DNA of 64,000 bases from assembly GCA_035544675.1 (NCBI GenBank), contig DATKCA010000179.1:1-64000 (forward strand), given 5' to 3'. The notes beneath the pieces were generated by a model that was not told where the DNA came from, ran no database searches, and saw nothing but the letters and a program-made list of their open reading frames with translations. A program made the position numbers and the translations under genes. How positions within the stretch are numbered: position 1 is the stretch's first letter; each line of letters begins with the position of its first letter. Positions 8,513 to 16,993 of this stretch are shown piece by piece. This stretch comes from DATKCA01 sp035544675. GTDB lineage: Bacteria; Acidobacteriota; Thermoanaerobaculia; Gp7-AA8.

Positions 8513-9646
8513 TTGAATCCTGTGAAACCGGCCGGCCGCTTAGCGGACATCGAGATCTCGCTCATCCGCCAGATCAACGCACTGGCCACGCCGCTCTCCG
8601 TGAACCTCGGCATCGGTGAGCCGAACCTCGAGCCCGACCAGACGCTTCGCGAGCTGGCGCGTGAAGCTTCCCGCGGCCCGTGGGGCTACTCGCCCAACGC
8701 CGGATTCCTGTCGCTGCGATCGCTCATCGCCGCCGGCACACGGTTCGACCCGAAGACGGAAGTGTGCGTGACGGCGGGGACGCAGGAGGGTCTGTACGCG
8801 GTCTTCCAGGCGTACGTCGAGCGCGGCGACGAAGTCCTCATTCCGAATCCCGGCTTCGTCGCGTACGAGACGCTGGCCAGGATCTGCGGCGCGACGCCGG
8901 TGACCTATGACCTCGAGCCGCCGGAGTGGCGGGTCGACGCCGCAGCGGTGGCCGCGAAGATCACCGCCAGGACGAAGCTCATCGTCGTCAACACGCCGTC
9001 CAATCCCCTCGGAGCGGTGGCGGAGGAGGACGCGCTCCGCCGCCTGGCCCGCCTGGCCGATGAGCGGGGATGTCTCGTCGTGAGCGACGAGGTCTACCGC
9101 GAGATCTGGTATGAACGCGAGCCGGCGTCGATGCTCGGGATGGGAGAGAATGTCGTCCTCGCAAACGGAATGTCGAAGAGTCATGGAATGACAGGACTGC
9201 GGATCGGGTGGCTGATCGCGCGCGACGAGATCATGCGCCCGGTCATCAAGGCGCATCAGTACATCGCCACGTGCGCGTCGGTGTTCTCGCAGCGCCTCGC
9301 TGAGCTGGTGCTGAAAAACGGGGAGTGGAACCGCGACTGGCTGGGGCGCGCCCGCGAACAGTTCACCCGCCAGCGCGAGGCGGCCATGCACGCGATCACT
9401 CACGAGCTGGGCGCTACCCTCCCCCCGCCTGCCGGCGCGTTCTACGCGTTCGTGCCGGTGCCGCTGTGCGGCACGGCCGGCTTCGCGAAGGCGCTGGCCA
9501 CCGAGGCCGCGGTCCTCGTGATTCCGGGCGTCGCGTTCGGAAGCGCGGGCGAGGGGTTCGTCCGCATCTCGTTCGCCGCCCCGATCGACGGAATCGCGAC
9601 CGGCATCGAGCGCATCGGGCGCTATCTGACGGCGGCCGGCCGATGA
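8513..9646 (+). CDS. Class I/II aminotransferase, probable DapC
   Basis: This PLP enzyme of fold type I has NLGIGEPN near the N-terminus, TAGTQEG for phosphate contact, VVNTPSNPLG, SDEVYRE with the pyridine-binding Asp, and SKSHGMTGLRIGW with the PLP lysine (Lys222). A lysine pathway using DapD needs an N-succinyldiaminopimelate aminotransferase, and this gene follows dapD. DapC is therefore the natural assignment, though it rests on context; aspartate or other transaminase activity is possible. The start is TTG 8513 or GTG 8522; neither has a clear ribosome binding site. The stop overlaps the next gene (ATGA). Confidence 0.75.
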   Translation: MNPVKPAGRLADIEISLIRQINALATPLSVNLGIGEPNLEPDQTLRELAREASRGPWGYSPNAGFLSLRSLIAAGTRFDPKTEVCVTAGTQEGLYAVFQAYVERGDEVLIPNPGFVAYETLARICGATPVTYDLEPPEWRVDAAAVAAKITARTKLIVVNTPSNPLGAVAEEDALRRLARLADERGCLVVSDEVYREIWYEREPASMLGMGENVVLANGMSKSHGMTGLRIGWLIARDEIMRPVIKAHQYIATCASVFSQRLAELVLKNGEWNRDWLGRAREQFTRQREAAMHAITHELGATLPPPAGAFYAFVPVPLCGTAGFAKALATEAAVLVIPGVAFGSAGEGFVRISFAAPIDGIATGIERIGRYLTAAGR

Positions 9647-10356
9647 CCGCGTACGACGTGGTCATCCCCGCGCGCAACGAGGCCGAGACCATCGCCGACG
9701 TGATCCGGGCCGCGCGCGCGGCATCCGGCGCCAGGCGCGTCATCGTCATCGACGATCACTCGTCGGACGGAACGGGCGCCGTGGCCGCAGCGGCAGGCGC
9801 CGAGGTCCTCGAGTCGCGGTCGCAGGCCAGCAAGGCCGAGGCGCTGGCGACAGGTGTGGCGGCGAGCGACGCGGCGGTTCTCGTGTTCTTCGACGGCGAC
9901 ATCACTCGCGCCCGTCCCGAGCACTTCGACGCGCTGGCCGAACCGGTGAGCAGCGGCGGATTCTCGATGTGCTGCGGTCTGGTCGACTACGGCTGGCTGC
10001 GCAACCCGATCTTTCTGCGGCTGCCACCGATCACCGGATTGCGCGCCGTCCGCCGCGACGTGTTCGAGCGGATTCCGCCGGAGAAGCTCAACGGATTTCA
10101 GATCGAGATCATGATCAACGAGGTCATCGCGCGAAACGGACTGCCTGCGGCCATCCTGGTGCTGAAAGGCACCGGACATCGCTCCAAAGTAGCTAAACTA
10201 GGCAGAATCAACGGGTTCCGAGCGCACATGTCCATGACGATGGAGCTTCTGGACTGCTTCAGGATCGTTCCCCTCTGGACATATGGGAGCTATTTGAGGA
10301 ACCTTACGGTTCTCACGTCCAACAACATCTCAGTCAAAACACAGGAGAACCTATGA
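9643..10356 (+). CDS. Family 2 glycosyltransferase
   Basis: This is a 237-residue GT-A-fold protein. VVIPARNEAETIADVI (6-21) and IDDHSSDGT are the nucleotide-sugar binding start of GT2 enzymes, and FFDGDI (D84-G85-D86) supplies the metal-binding Asp pair. There is no membrane segment, so it is probably cytosolic or peripheral. It starts inside the aminotransferase stop codon and ends inside the start of the DUF547 gene, so it is translationally linked to both. Sugar and acceptor are unknown. Confidence 0.8.
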   Translation: MTAYDVVIPARNEAETIADVIRAARAASGARRVIVIDDHSSDGTGAVAAAAGAEVLESRSQASKAEALATGVAASDAAVLVFFDGDITRARPEHFDALAEPVSSGGFSMCCGLVDYGWLRNPIFLRLPPITGLRAVRRDVFERIPPEKLNGFQIEIMINEVIARNGLPAAILVLKGTGHRSKVAKLGRINGFRAHMSMTMELLDCFRIVPLWTYGSYLRNLTVLTSNNISVKTQENL

Positions 10357-11126
10357 GACGCCCCCTTGCGCTACTGCTTTTCACGCTCGTTTTCGTCTGT
10401 GGCAACGCTCTCGCCGCGGAGCCCGATTACTCACAGTGGAATCGAATTCTCTCGACCTATTACAACGCCGACCTGGGGTTGGACTACAAAGCGCTGAAGG
10501 CGAAGGATGACGCCACGGTGCAGAACCTCCGCAAACAACTCGGCACGGTCAACGTGGCGTCGCTGAATCCGAAGGAGCAGCTGGCGTACTGGATCAACGT
10601 CTACAACGTGAACACCGTCGGGACGATTCTGGAGAACTATCCGGTGAAGTCGATTCGCGACATCTCCACGGATCCGATCATCCGCCTGAACGTCTTCAAG
10701 AAAGAGCGCGTCCCCTTCGGAAGCAAGATGCTCTCGCTCAACGACGTGGAGAACACGTACATCCGCGACGGGTTCAAGGATCCGCGCATCCACTTCGCCA
10801 TCAACTGCGCCGCGCTCACCTGCCCGCCGCTCCGGACCGAGTCGTACGTCGGAGCGCGTCTGGATGCTCAGCTCGATGAGCAGTCCCGCATGTTCCTCAA
10901 CGGCAAGTTCGGCGCGAAGTTCAAGCCGACGTCGAAAAAACTCAACATCAGCACGACCAAGATCATGGACTGGTTCGGCAAGGACTTCGGCGACGACGGC
11001 GCCAAGGCTGCATTCATCCGCCGTTATGTGCCGGCCGACAAGCAGCGCCTGATCGACCAGGCCAACGGCAAGTTCGACTTCGACTACGATACGTACGACT
11101 GGGCACTCAACGACTGGCGGCGGTGA
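10353..11126 (+). CDS. Exported DUF547 protein
   Basis: The product is 257 residues with a clear Sec signal peptide (MRRPLALLL..., cleavage near ALA-AEP, about residue 22), so it is periplasmic. The body matches the DUF547 family: NPKEQLAYWINVYNVNTV, then IHFAINCAALTCPPL with two conserved Cys. The function of the family is not established; some members are linked to glutaredoxin-like or protease-like folds. It sits between a glycosyltransferase and a radical SAM gene, coupled to the former by ATGA. Confidence 0.8.
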   Translation: MRRPLALLLFTLVFVCGNALAAEPDYSQWNRILSTYYNADLGLDYKALKAKDDATVQNLRKQLGTVNVASLNPKEQLAYWINVYNVNTVGTILENYPVKSIRDISTDPIIRLNVFKKERVPFGSKMLSLNDVENTYIRDGFKDPRIHFAINCAALTCPPLRTESYVGARLDAQLDEQSRMFLNGKFGAKFKPTSKKLNISTTKIMDWFGKDFGDDGAKAAFIRRYVPADKQRLIDQANGKFDFDYDTYDWALNDWRR

Positions 11127-11133
11127 TAATGAA

Positions 11134-12519
11134 ATGATCGGCCAAAGGGCTTCGATCAGGCGGGCCTGGGATCTGTTCCGTGATCCGGTGACCGCGGAAA
11201 AGCGCAACCTTCTCAAAGAGCGGTGGTCGCAACTCTCACCGCAGGTGAAGATCGCGGGCCAGGGCTTCGGGCAGAAGGCGACGGGCTGTGGTGCCACGGT
11301 CGGCATCCAGCCCAAATGCGACTTCTCCTGCACAGGCTGCTACCTCGGAAGCGAGGCGAATCGCGTTCCGGCGATGCCGGTAAACGCCGTCCTCGAGCAA
11401 CTCCGTCTTCTCCGCCAGCACCTCGGCCCGAAGAGCAACGTCCAGGTCACGGACGGCGAAGTCACGCTCCGGCCGGTCGAGGAAGTGGTGGAGATCCTCA
11501 GCTACGCGCGGACCATCGGGGTCGTGCCGATGCTGATGACGCACGGCGACACGTTCCGCCGGCAGCCGGGGCTGCTGGAGCGGCTGATGACCGAGGCGAA
11601 CCTGACCGAGGTCTCGATTCACATCGACATCACGCAGCGGGGGCGCGATGGATATCGCGCCCCGCGCAACGAGAACGAGCTGATGCCGCTGCGCGACGAG
11701 TTCGCGGACATGGTCCGCCAGGCTCGTCGTAGCACGAAGCGGCCGCTTCGCGCGGCCACGACCGTCACCGTCACCAGTGACAACATCGGCCAGCTCGCCG
11801 ACATCATCCGGTGGTCGTTCGAGAACCGGGACGCCTTCAGCCTGATCAGCCTTCAGCCGCTCGCGCAGGTCGGGCGCACGCGCAAGAACCTGGAGGGCGT
11901 GACGCCGCAGACGGTGTGGGCGGAGATCGCCCGCGGCCTCGAGCCGTCCGGCGCGAGGTTTCAAGGCGCCGAGCCGATGCACTTCGGCCACCCCGAGTGC
12001 ACCCGCTTCGTCTCGTTCATGGCCATCGAGCGCCGCGGCGAGCGGAAGCTCATGCAGTTCATCCGCGATCACCCCGACGACATCGCGGTCATGGAGGAGT
12101 ACTTCAAGCTCGGCATCGCCGGCGCGGCCTTCCGCGACGACGACGCCATGGAGATGATCGCCCGCGGCGCGGGCATGCTGGCCCGAGCTCCGCGCTGGAT
12201 GTTCGCGCGCGCATGGAAGTGGTTCGACTCCCGCGTTCGATCCGAGGCCGGGCTGTCGCTCAGGCGCCTCCTGGCCGAATGCGCGCTCGGCAAATCGAAG
12301 CTCAGCTCGTTCACCGTGACCAGCCACCACTTCATGTCGCCCGCGGAGCTGGGCACCGAGCTGGGACAGCAGCGGCTGGCGGCCTGCGTCTTCCGGCTCC
12401 CGCACAACGGCGAGATGGTGCCGATGTGCCAGATGAACGCCGGCGGCGTCCGCGATCAGGTGTACGCGGAGATCACGCAAAGAGCTGCAGAAAGCGCTGC
12501 CACAGCAGCTCACGCCTGA
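11134..12519 (+). CDS. Radical SAM protein
   Basis: This 461-residue protein has the canonical CX3CX2C cluster motif (Cys62, Cys66, Cys69, in KCDFSCTGCYLGSEA), so it binds a 4Fe-4S cluster and S-adenosylmethionine. Downstream strands such as VQVTDGEVTLRP, VSIHIDITQRG and AATTVTVTSDN fit the partial TIM barrel. The C-terminal part (about 270-461) has HPECTRFVSF and several more Cys and is not recognised. It belongs to the GT2-DUF547 unit (7 bp spacing). Its 3' end overlaps the convergent nucleoside hydrolase by 47 bp. Confidence 0.8.
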   Translation: MIGQRASIRRAWDLFRDPVTAEKRNLLKERWSQLSPQVKIAGQGFGQKATGCGATVGIQPKCDFSCTGCYLGSEANRVPAMPVNAVLEQLRLLRQHLGPKSNVQVTDGEVTLRPVEEVVEILSYARTIGVVPMLMTHGDTFRRQPGLLERLMTEANLTEVSIHIDITQRGRDGYRAPRNENELMPLRDEFADMVRQARRSTKRPLRAATTVTVTSDNIGQLADIIRWSFENRDAFSLISLQPLAQVGRTRKNLEGVTPQTVWAEIARGLEPSGARFQGAEPMHFGHPECTRFVSFMAIERRGERKLMQFIRDHPDDIAVMEEYFKLGIAGAAFRDDDAMEMIARGAGMLARAPRWMFARAWKWFDSRVRSEAGLSLRRLLAECALGKSKLSSFTVTSHHFMSPAELGTELGQQRLAACVFRLPHNGEMVPMCQMNAGGVRDQVYAEITQRAAESAATAAHA

Positions 12520-13300
12520 CCGCCGTACAGACTCTGACCGGGCGGCTTCCTTTGCCGAACTCGATGAACGTGCTCTCGCGCATCGAGGCCACCGTGTCGA
12601 CCATCGTCAAACCTGAACCTTCGCCCCCTATCCCCCCTTCGGCGCGCCCTCTCCCGCCGGGAGAGGGCTCTGTGGCGATCAGGTACATCGCCGCCGCCAG
12701 ATCGTAGATCGGGAAGCGGCGTGTCTGGCGCAGCCAGAACAGGTGCCGGAACCAACGTCGCGATTCCTTCCTGGCCATCTCTCCGAAGGGTCCGGGGATG
12801 TCGTCGAGGTCCGGCTCGCGGGCCCACATGCGCCGCGCGATGTCGATCGGAAAGATCGTGAGCGGAACGTCCGCATGGAAGACACGGCGTGCGCCATTCC
12901 GATCGAACGTCAGGTTGAACTCGTACGGCCAGAGCGGCGGCCAGCGACCATGCGTCTCGAATGTGCCGCCCACGATCACGATCTCCGACGCCCCGCTCGC
13001 AGCGACGACGCTGGTCAGCGGCCCCAGCGCCGCGATCCGTCCCGTGAACGTCCCAATCACCGCGGCCGCATCGGCCGCGCGCAGGACCGGGCCGGAGTAA
13101 TCCAGGATCGCGGCGAGCCGGGTGGTGTTGCGATAGGAGAGCTCGGCGGTCGTGTTGCCGGCCACCGTAGTGATCGCGGCGATCGGCAGGCCGGACCGGA
13201 TCAGCGCGGCCAGGGCGAAGCCGTCGTCGATGTCGCCGGAGGGAGACCCCAGCCCGTTGTCGGTGTCGATGAGGAGCACGCGATCGGGAGCGTAAGTCAT
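12473..13300 (-). CDS. Inosine/uridine-preferring nucleoside hydrolase family protein
   Basis: This 275-residue protein starts with DTDNGLGSPSGDIDDGFALA, a lengthened version of the DTDPGxDD calcium-binding Asp cluster of nucleoside hydrolases. IAAITTVAGN, AALGPLTSV and EIVIVGGTF follow in family order. Members cleave the N-glycosidic bond of ribonucleosides. A ~20-residue Gly/Arg-rich stretch near residue 215 (SPGGRGRAEGGIGGEGSGL) is encoded by a palindromic repeat inserted in frame. The 3' end overlaps the radical SAM gene by 47 bp. Activity after the insertion is uncertain. Confidence 0.78.
   Translation of the reverse strand: MTYAPDRVLLIDTDNGLGSPSGDIDDGFALAALIRSGLPIAAITTVAGNTTAELSYRNTTRLAAILDYSGPVLRAADAAAVIGTFTGRIAALGPLTSVVAASGASEIVIVGGTFETHGRWPPLWPYEFNLTFDRNGARRVFHADVPLTIFPIDIARRMWAREPDLDDIPGPFGEMARKESRRWFRHLFWLRQTRRFPIYDLAAAMYLIATEPSPGGRGRAEGGIGGEGSGLTMVDTVASMRESTFIEFGKGSRPVRVCTAVRRELLWQRFLQLFA
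12647..12667. repeat. CCCTCTCCCG palindrome inside nucleoside hydrolase gene
   Basis: A perfect 10-bp inverted repeat, CCCTCTCCCG (12647-12656) and CGGGAGAGGG (12658-12667) with one base between, lies within the coding region. Similar 'gggagaggg' palindromes are, to my knowledge, common dispersed repeats in GC-rich bacteria. Confidence 0.75.
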
Positions 13301-13377
13301 TCCGGGGTGGCGAGGGATGAGTCTCGCTCGAAACTTGCAACCAAAGGCGGTTCGGGATTCAGTAACATTCCTGCCAG

Positions 13378-14277
13378 ATGGTTGCCAGAGCTCAGACGAA
13401 ATCGAAGCTGCCGGTGCCCCCGCCCACCGACTCGGTCGCCGCGGCGGAAGTGTCGCTGTACCGGAACGTTCTGAAGATCCGGGACGAGCACATCCTCGAG
13501 AATCTGGGGATCTCGTTCTACGACGCCGACTCGACGATCCAGTGGTCCTACAACGCCGACCAGTATTTCCATGCCGCGTCGACCATGAAGCTGGCCGTGC
13601 TGCTGGGCGTGTTCCGTCAGGTCGATCGGGGCGAGCTGGGGTTGGAGTCGCCGGTCCACGTGCGCAACCGCTTCACGAGCATCGTCAACCAGGAGCCGTT
13701 CATGCTCGACCTCGGCCGCGATGCCGACCCCGACGTGTACGGCCACCTCGGCAAGACCCTGAGCGTGCGGGAGCTGTCGTACTGGATGATCACCAAGTCC
13801 AGCAATCTGGCCACGAATCTCCTCGTCGATGTCGTGGGGATCCCGATCATCCAGCAGTCGCTCGACGAGCTCGAGATCGACGGGGTGAAGATCCTCCGCG
13901 GGGTCGAGGATCAGGCCGCGTTCACCGCCGGCCTCAACAACGAGGTCACGGCCAACGGGCTGCTCAAACTTCTGCGGCTCATCGCGGACGGCAAGGCGTA
14001 CTCGCGCGACGCGTGTGACGAGATGCTGAAGATCATGCTCGACCAGCAGTACCGCAGCGGCATTCCGGCCGGACTGCCGAAAGCCGCGCGCGTCGCGCAC
14101 AAGACCGGCAACATCTCCACGGTGCACCACGACGCCGGCATCGTCTATCTGGAAGGGCGCAAGCCCTACGTGCTGGTCATTCTCACCGAGTTCACGGCGG
14201 AGCGTGGCCGCGGGGCGGCGGTGGCGGAGGTCTCCCGCGACATCTTCAACACGCTCGCCGGAAGCACGTATGAGTGA
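13378..14277 (+). CDS. Class A beta-lactamase-fold serine hydrolase
   Basis: This 299-residue protein has the penicillin-recognising enzyme triad: STMK (Ser68-Lys71), KSSN (140-143, SxN type) and HKTG (241-244). This places it in the class A beta-lactamase-related family. The N-terminus (MVARAQTKSKLPVPPP...) has no hydrophobic signal peptide, which is unusual because such enzymes normally act in the periplasm. It overlaps the M15 peptidase gene by 8 bp. It could be a peptidase or esterase acting on cell-wall or other peptides; resistance should not be assumed. Confidence 0.8.
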   Translation: MVARAQTKSKLPVPPPTDSVAAAEVSLYRNVLKIRDEHILENLGISFYDADSTIQWSYNADQYFHAASTMKLAVLLGVFRQVDRGELGLESPVHVRNRFTSIVNQEPFMLDLGRDADPDVYGHLGKTLSVRELSYWMITKSSNLATNLLVDVVGIPIIQQSLDELEIDGVKILRGVEDQAAFTAGLNNEVTANGLLKLLRLIADGKAYSRDACDEMLKIMLDQQYRSGIPAGLPKAARVAHKTGNISTVHHDAGIVYLEGRKPYVLVILTEFTAERGRGAAVAEVSRDIFNTLAGSTYE

Positions 14278-14983
14278 GGCCGAGCCCCAGATCCTGAAGG
14301 TCGTCGATGCCTTCGATCTGGACGACGAGCTCCGATCGATCCTTCGCCCCGGCGACATGATGCGCGACGACCAGGGGCGGCGGCACCGGCTCCCGCGCTA
14401 CTTCTACGAGATCCTCTCGCACGAGGCCGCGTTCGCCATGCGGCTGACACCGCACTTCGGCCTCAATGAGTTCGTCCTGGTGGACCTCAAGGAGGCGCCC
14501 CGGCTGCAGCAGTTTCCGCGTTACGTGCCCTGCGCCGTTCGGATCCTCGCGTTTTACCTCGAGCAGTTCCGGACCGACGCCGGCGCATCCGTGCACATCG
14601 CGGTCAACGGCGGCTACAGGTCGCCCGCGCACAAGCTCGTCACCGGAGCGTCACCCCATATGTGGGGAACGGCCGCGGATGTCTATCGGATCGGCACGAC
14701 GATCCTCAAGACGCAGGAAACGATCGAGAAGTACAACGAAGTCGCGGAAGACCTCAGCGGAGACGTGTCGGTGCTTCCCTATGGCCACGTCACGGGGAAG
14801 CATGCCGACGATCACGTTCACATCGACCTCGGCTACATCACATTGATCCCGCGGGAGATCAGCGAAGACCGGATGGAGCAGCCGCAGGAGCACCGCCCGC
14901 GCTTCGCTTTCGAGGAGCGGCGGCGGAAGGAGCGGCGGGCCCTGGCTGCAGATGCCGGGCCGGCGGGCGAGAGGCGGTCTTAG
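14270..14983 (+). CDS. M15-type metallopeptidase domain protein
   Basis: This 237-residue protein carries the zinc site of the M15 (D-Ala-D-Ala carboxypeptidase/DUF882-like) fold: GGYRSPAHK, then SPHMWGTAADV (His130, Asp137), and DDHVHIDLGY (His182/His184). There is no signal peptide, so it appears cytosolic like its upstream partner. The last ~40 residues are charged (RRRKERRALAADAG). It starts within the end of the beta-lactamase-fold gene (8-bp overlap). The TAG stop is part of a CTTAG heptamer. It probably cleaves a D-amino-acid-containing or other small peptide; the substrate is unknown. Confidence 0.75.
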   Translation: MSEAEPQILKVVDAFDLDDELRSILRPGDMMRDDQGRRHRLPRYFYEILSHEAAFAMRLTPHFGLNEFVLVDLKEAPRLQQFPRYVPCAVRILAFYLEQFRTDAGASVHIAVNGGYRSPAHKLVTGASPHMWGTAADVYRIGTTILKTQETIEKYNEVAEDLSGDVSVLPYGHVTGKHADDHVHIDLGYITLIPREISEDRMEQPQEHRPRFAFEERRRKERRALAADAGPAGERRS

Positions 14984-15006
14984 GCCTTAGGCCTCGTCAA
15001 GGCCTC
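14977..15006. repeat. GCCTTAG heptamer array
   Basis: GTCTTAG-GCCTTAG-GCCTCGT units run out of the M15 gene (its TAG stop at 14981-14983 lies in the first unit) and meet an inverted AAGGCCTCG. The rest of the gap to 15085 contains no gene. Confidence 0.75.
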
Positions 15007-15085
15007 GTTGAGAACGGCCCGCCGTTTGCTTAGGCACAAAAGGTAGTTCACTGCTTCAACCGCCGTCCATCTCCCGGAACGCTTC

Positions 15086-16711
15086 ATGCCTTTAAGCGCT
15101 AAAGACGACCTCGGTTCCGCAAAGTTCCCGCGCAGGGCTCGCCTGGCGATGCCTGTGATCGGGATGGAATCGGAATTCAACGTCTGGGTCGACGAGGTGG
15201 AGATCGATCCCAAGCCGTTCTGGGGGAATCCCGGGGCCTTTATCGACAGGCCTCTCCTGCCGCGCGAGAGATCTTCCCTGCAGTTGCCCACCGGTGGGGC
15301 GGTTTATTTCGACCGTGGCGTGATCGAGGTCGTCACTCCGGTGATCGAGCTCGCTCCGCACAGCACGGCCAGGATGGTTCGCAATCTCTGGGAACAGATC
15401 GGTTTCGTGCGCGAGCAGTTGACGAAGTGGGAGAAGAAGAACGACCACACCGTCCGCCTCAAGGCGTACAGCACCCACTACAACGTCTCCTACGAGATCC
15501 CCAGACGGCTGCAGAACGCGAAGAGGAACGAGAAGAAGCTGGCGCTCCTGCTCGCCTACATCCTGCCCATTCCGGTGATGCTGGTGGCCTCGAACCGCCG
15601 CTCCACCGGCGTCGGCGTCCGGCCCCGCGGCTCCCGCATCGAGGTCACGGTCGACTTCACGCCGGATCCCGGGCTGATGGTCGCCGCGGCGACATTGATC
15701 GTCGGAATCGTTCGCGAAGTCATGTCGTGGCCGTCCTACGATCTGTCGATGCTCGAGAAGCTTCCCATCCCCGTGGTGAGCGGAGTCATCCCCGGAAAGC
15801 ACACCACTCGGAAGGGGTGGCTGACCAAGGACTTTCACTACCCGCGGAGTCCGTACACGTGCGACGTGAACTCCCCTGTCTGGACCACGCAGTCCGGCCA
15901 GAGGAAGTCGCTGCGGCGGATGGCTTCCCAGACGGCCTGGTTCTTCCGGAAGTCGATCCGGAAGTACTCGGACCCGTTCAGCTTCCGCCTCCTCTTCGCG
16001 ATTCTCAGCGGACGCGCCCCGTCGATGCTCGAGCTGATCGACCGCCCCAGCGCGTACGAGGATGTCGGCCACCTCTGCAGGTGGGGCATGGTGATCCACG
16101 AGCTCAAGGACTACGACGCGGAGATCCGACTGCTGCGGCCCCGCCAGGCAGTCTGGAACGCCTACTCGATCGACGAATACGTCACGGCACGAGAGAAGGC
16201 GCGTGCGCAGCATCTCTCCGAGATGTCCAACGTTCGGGCTATCGAGCCGAGGGAGCGAACGCTGCAGGAGAAGATGGCGGCCGGCGCTAGAACGACCTCC
16301 CTGCTCGAGGACCCTGTACCGCGCGCCATCGCGGCCACCGTGAAGCGGAAGGTGTCGCGACGGAAGTCCGACACACCAGGCAAGCTCGTTCCCCCGCGCG
16401 GGACGCAGTACGTCGACCGCCGCGGCGGCGTCTCGCTCGTCGGGAAGCCGCCGAAAGAGCGTCGCAGGGCCGCCGAGCGCCGCAAGAAGACCTTCAATAC
16501 CCCGTTCCCCGACCGCCGTCTCACTCGCTCGGCTTACGAGCAGGTCTTTCTCAAGCTCGTCTCAGGCGGTCGCCTGCGCGTGGGACGCGACCTCTACACG
16601 CCCATCGGCATGAAAGGCTGGTATCACGCCGTCTTCCGCCGCCAGTCCGACGGAGCGGAACGGCTGATATCCATCGATCAGCTGCTCAAGAAGATGAACG
16701 ACTGGACCTGA
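15086..16711 (+). CDS. Glutamine-synthetase/PafA-like carboxylate-amine ligase homologue
   Basis: This is a 541-residue protein. GMESEFNVWVDE near residue 26 is an ExE-type metal-binding start like the GIETE of Pup ligase/Dop and the GS/gamma-GCS fold. LPTGGAVYFDRGVIEVVTP then matches the layout of their NGARxYxDxxHPEY segment, KAYSTHYNVSYE that of their SYGCHENY segment, and RIEVTVDFT a later strand. I infer an ATP-dependent amide-bond enzyme (ligase or deamidase) of unknown substrate. Residues ~400-480 are basic and probably disordered; 490-541 form a small C-terminal domain. It follows the beta-lactamase-fold and M15 genes. Family membership needs a profile search. Confidence 0.5.
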   Translation: MPLSAKDDLGSAKFPRRARLAMPVIGMESEFNVWVDEVEIDPKPFWGNPGAFIDRPLLPRERSSLQLPTGGAVYFDRGVIEVVTPVIELAPHSTARMVRNLWEQIGFVREQLTKWEKKNDHTVRLKAYSTHYNVSYEIPRRLQNAKRNEKKLALLLAYILPIPVMLVASNRRSTGVGVRPRGSRIEVTVDFTPDPGLMVAAATLIVGIVREVMSWPSYDLSMLEKLPIPVVSGVIPGKHTTRKGWLTKDFHYPRSPYTCDVNSPVWTTQSGQRKSLRRMASQTAWFFRKSIRKYSDPFSFRLLFAILSGRAPSMLELIDRPSAYEDVGHLCRWGMVIHELKDYDAEIRLLRPRQAVWNAYSIDEYVTAREKARAQHLSEMSNVRAIEPRERTLQEKMAAGARTTSLLEDPVPRAIAATVKRKVSRRKSDTPGKLVPPRGTQYVDRRGGVSLVGKPPKERRRAAERRKKTFNTPFPDRRLTRSAYEQVFLKLVSGGRLRVGRDLYTPIGMKGWYHAVFRRQSDGAERLISIDQLLKKMNDWT

Positions 16712-16728
16712 GCGCCACGCAGATCCAT

Positions 16729-16977
16729 TCACTCCTTGACGCGCCTCTCCCATTCCTCGGTCATGGCCTGACGCGCGGATCGATCGCGCAGGCGGGGCCT
16801 CTCCAGGACGCCCGCCAGCAGGTCGGCCACGCCCCAGCTGAGAAACGTCGTGGCGGCAATGGTGAACAGCTCCGAAGCCGTCTCCAGTCCGAGAAGAAAA
16901 AAGAGCGTGACCGGAAGGGCCACGCCCATGACGATCACGCCGACGATCAGTCTCCTACCCGACACGCCGGTATTCAA
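16729..16977 (-). CDS. Small two-helix membrane protein
   Basis: This 82-residue protein has two hydrophobic segments (about 9-30 and 35-57) and a charged, Arg-rich cytoplasmic tail (ERPRLRDRSARQAMTEEWERR). I do not recognise the family. It lies between the convergent ligase-like gene and the lytic transglycosylase gene, 16 bp downstream of the latter, with which it may be cotranscribed. Confidence 0.55.
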   Translation of the reverse strand: MNTGVSGRRLIVGVIVMGVALPVTLFFLLGLETASELFTIAATTFLSWGVADLLAGVLERPRLRDRSARQAMTEEWERRVKE

Positions 16978-16993
16978 TCACAGTCAAACCCCA

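Noticed and set aside
13378..14277. Antibiotic-resistance beta-lactamase
   Set aside because: It has the fold and motifs, but no signal peptide, and sits with peptidase and ligase genes; resistance cannot be claimed.
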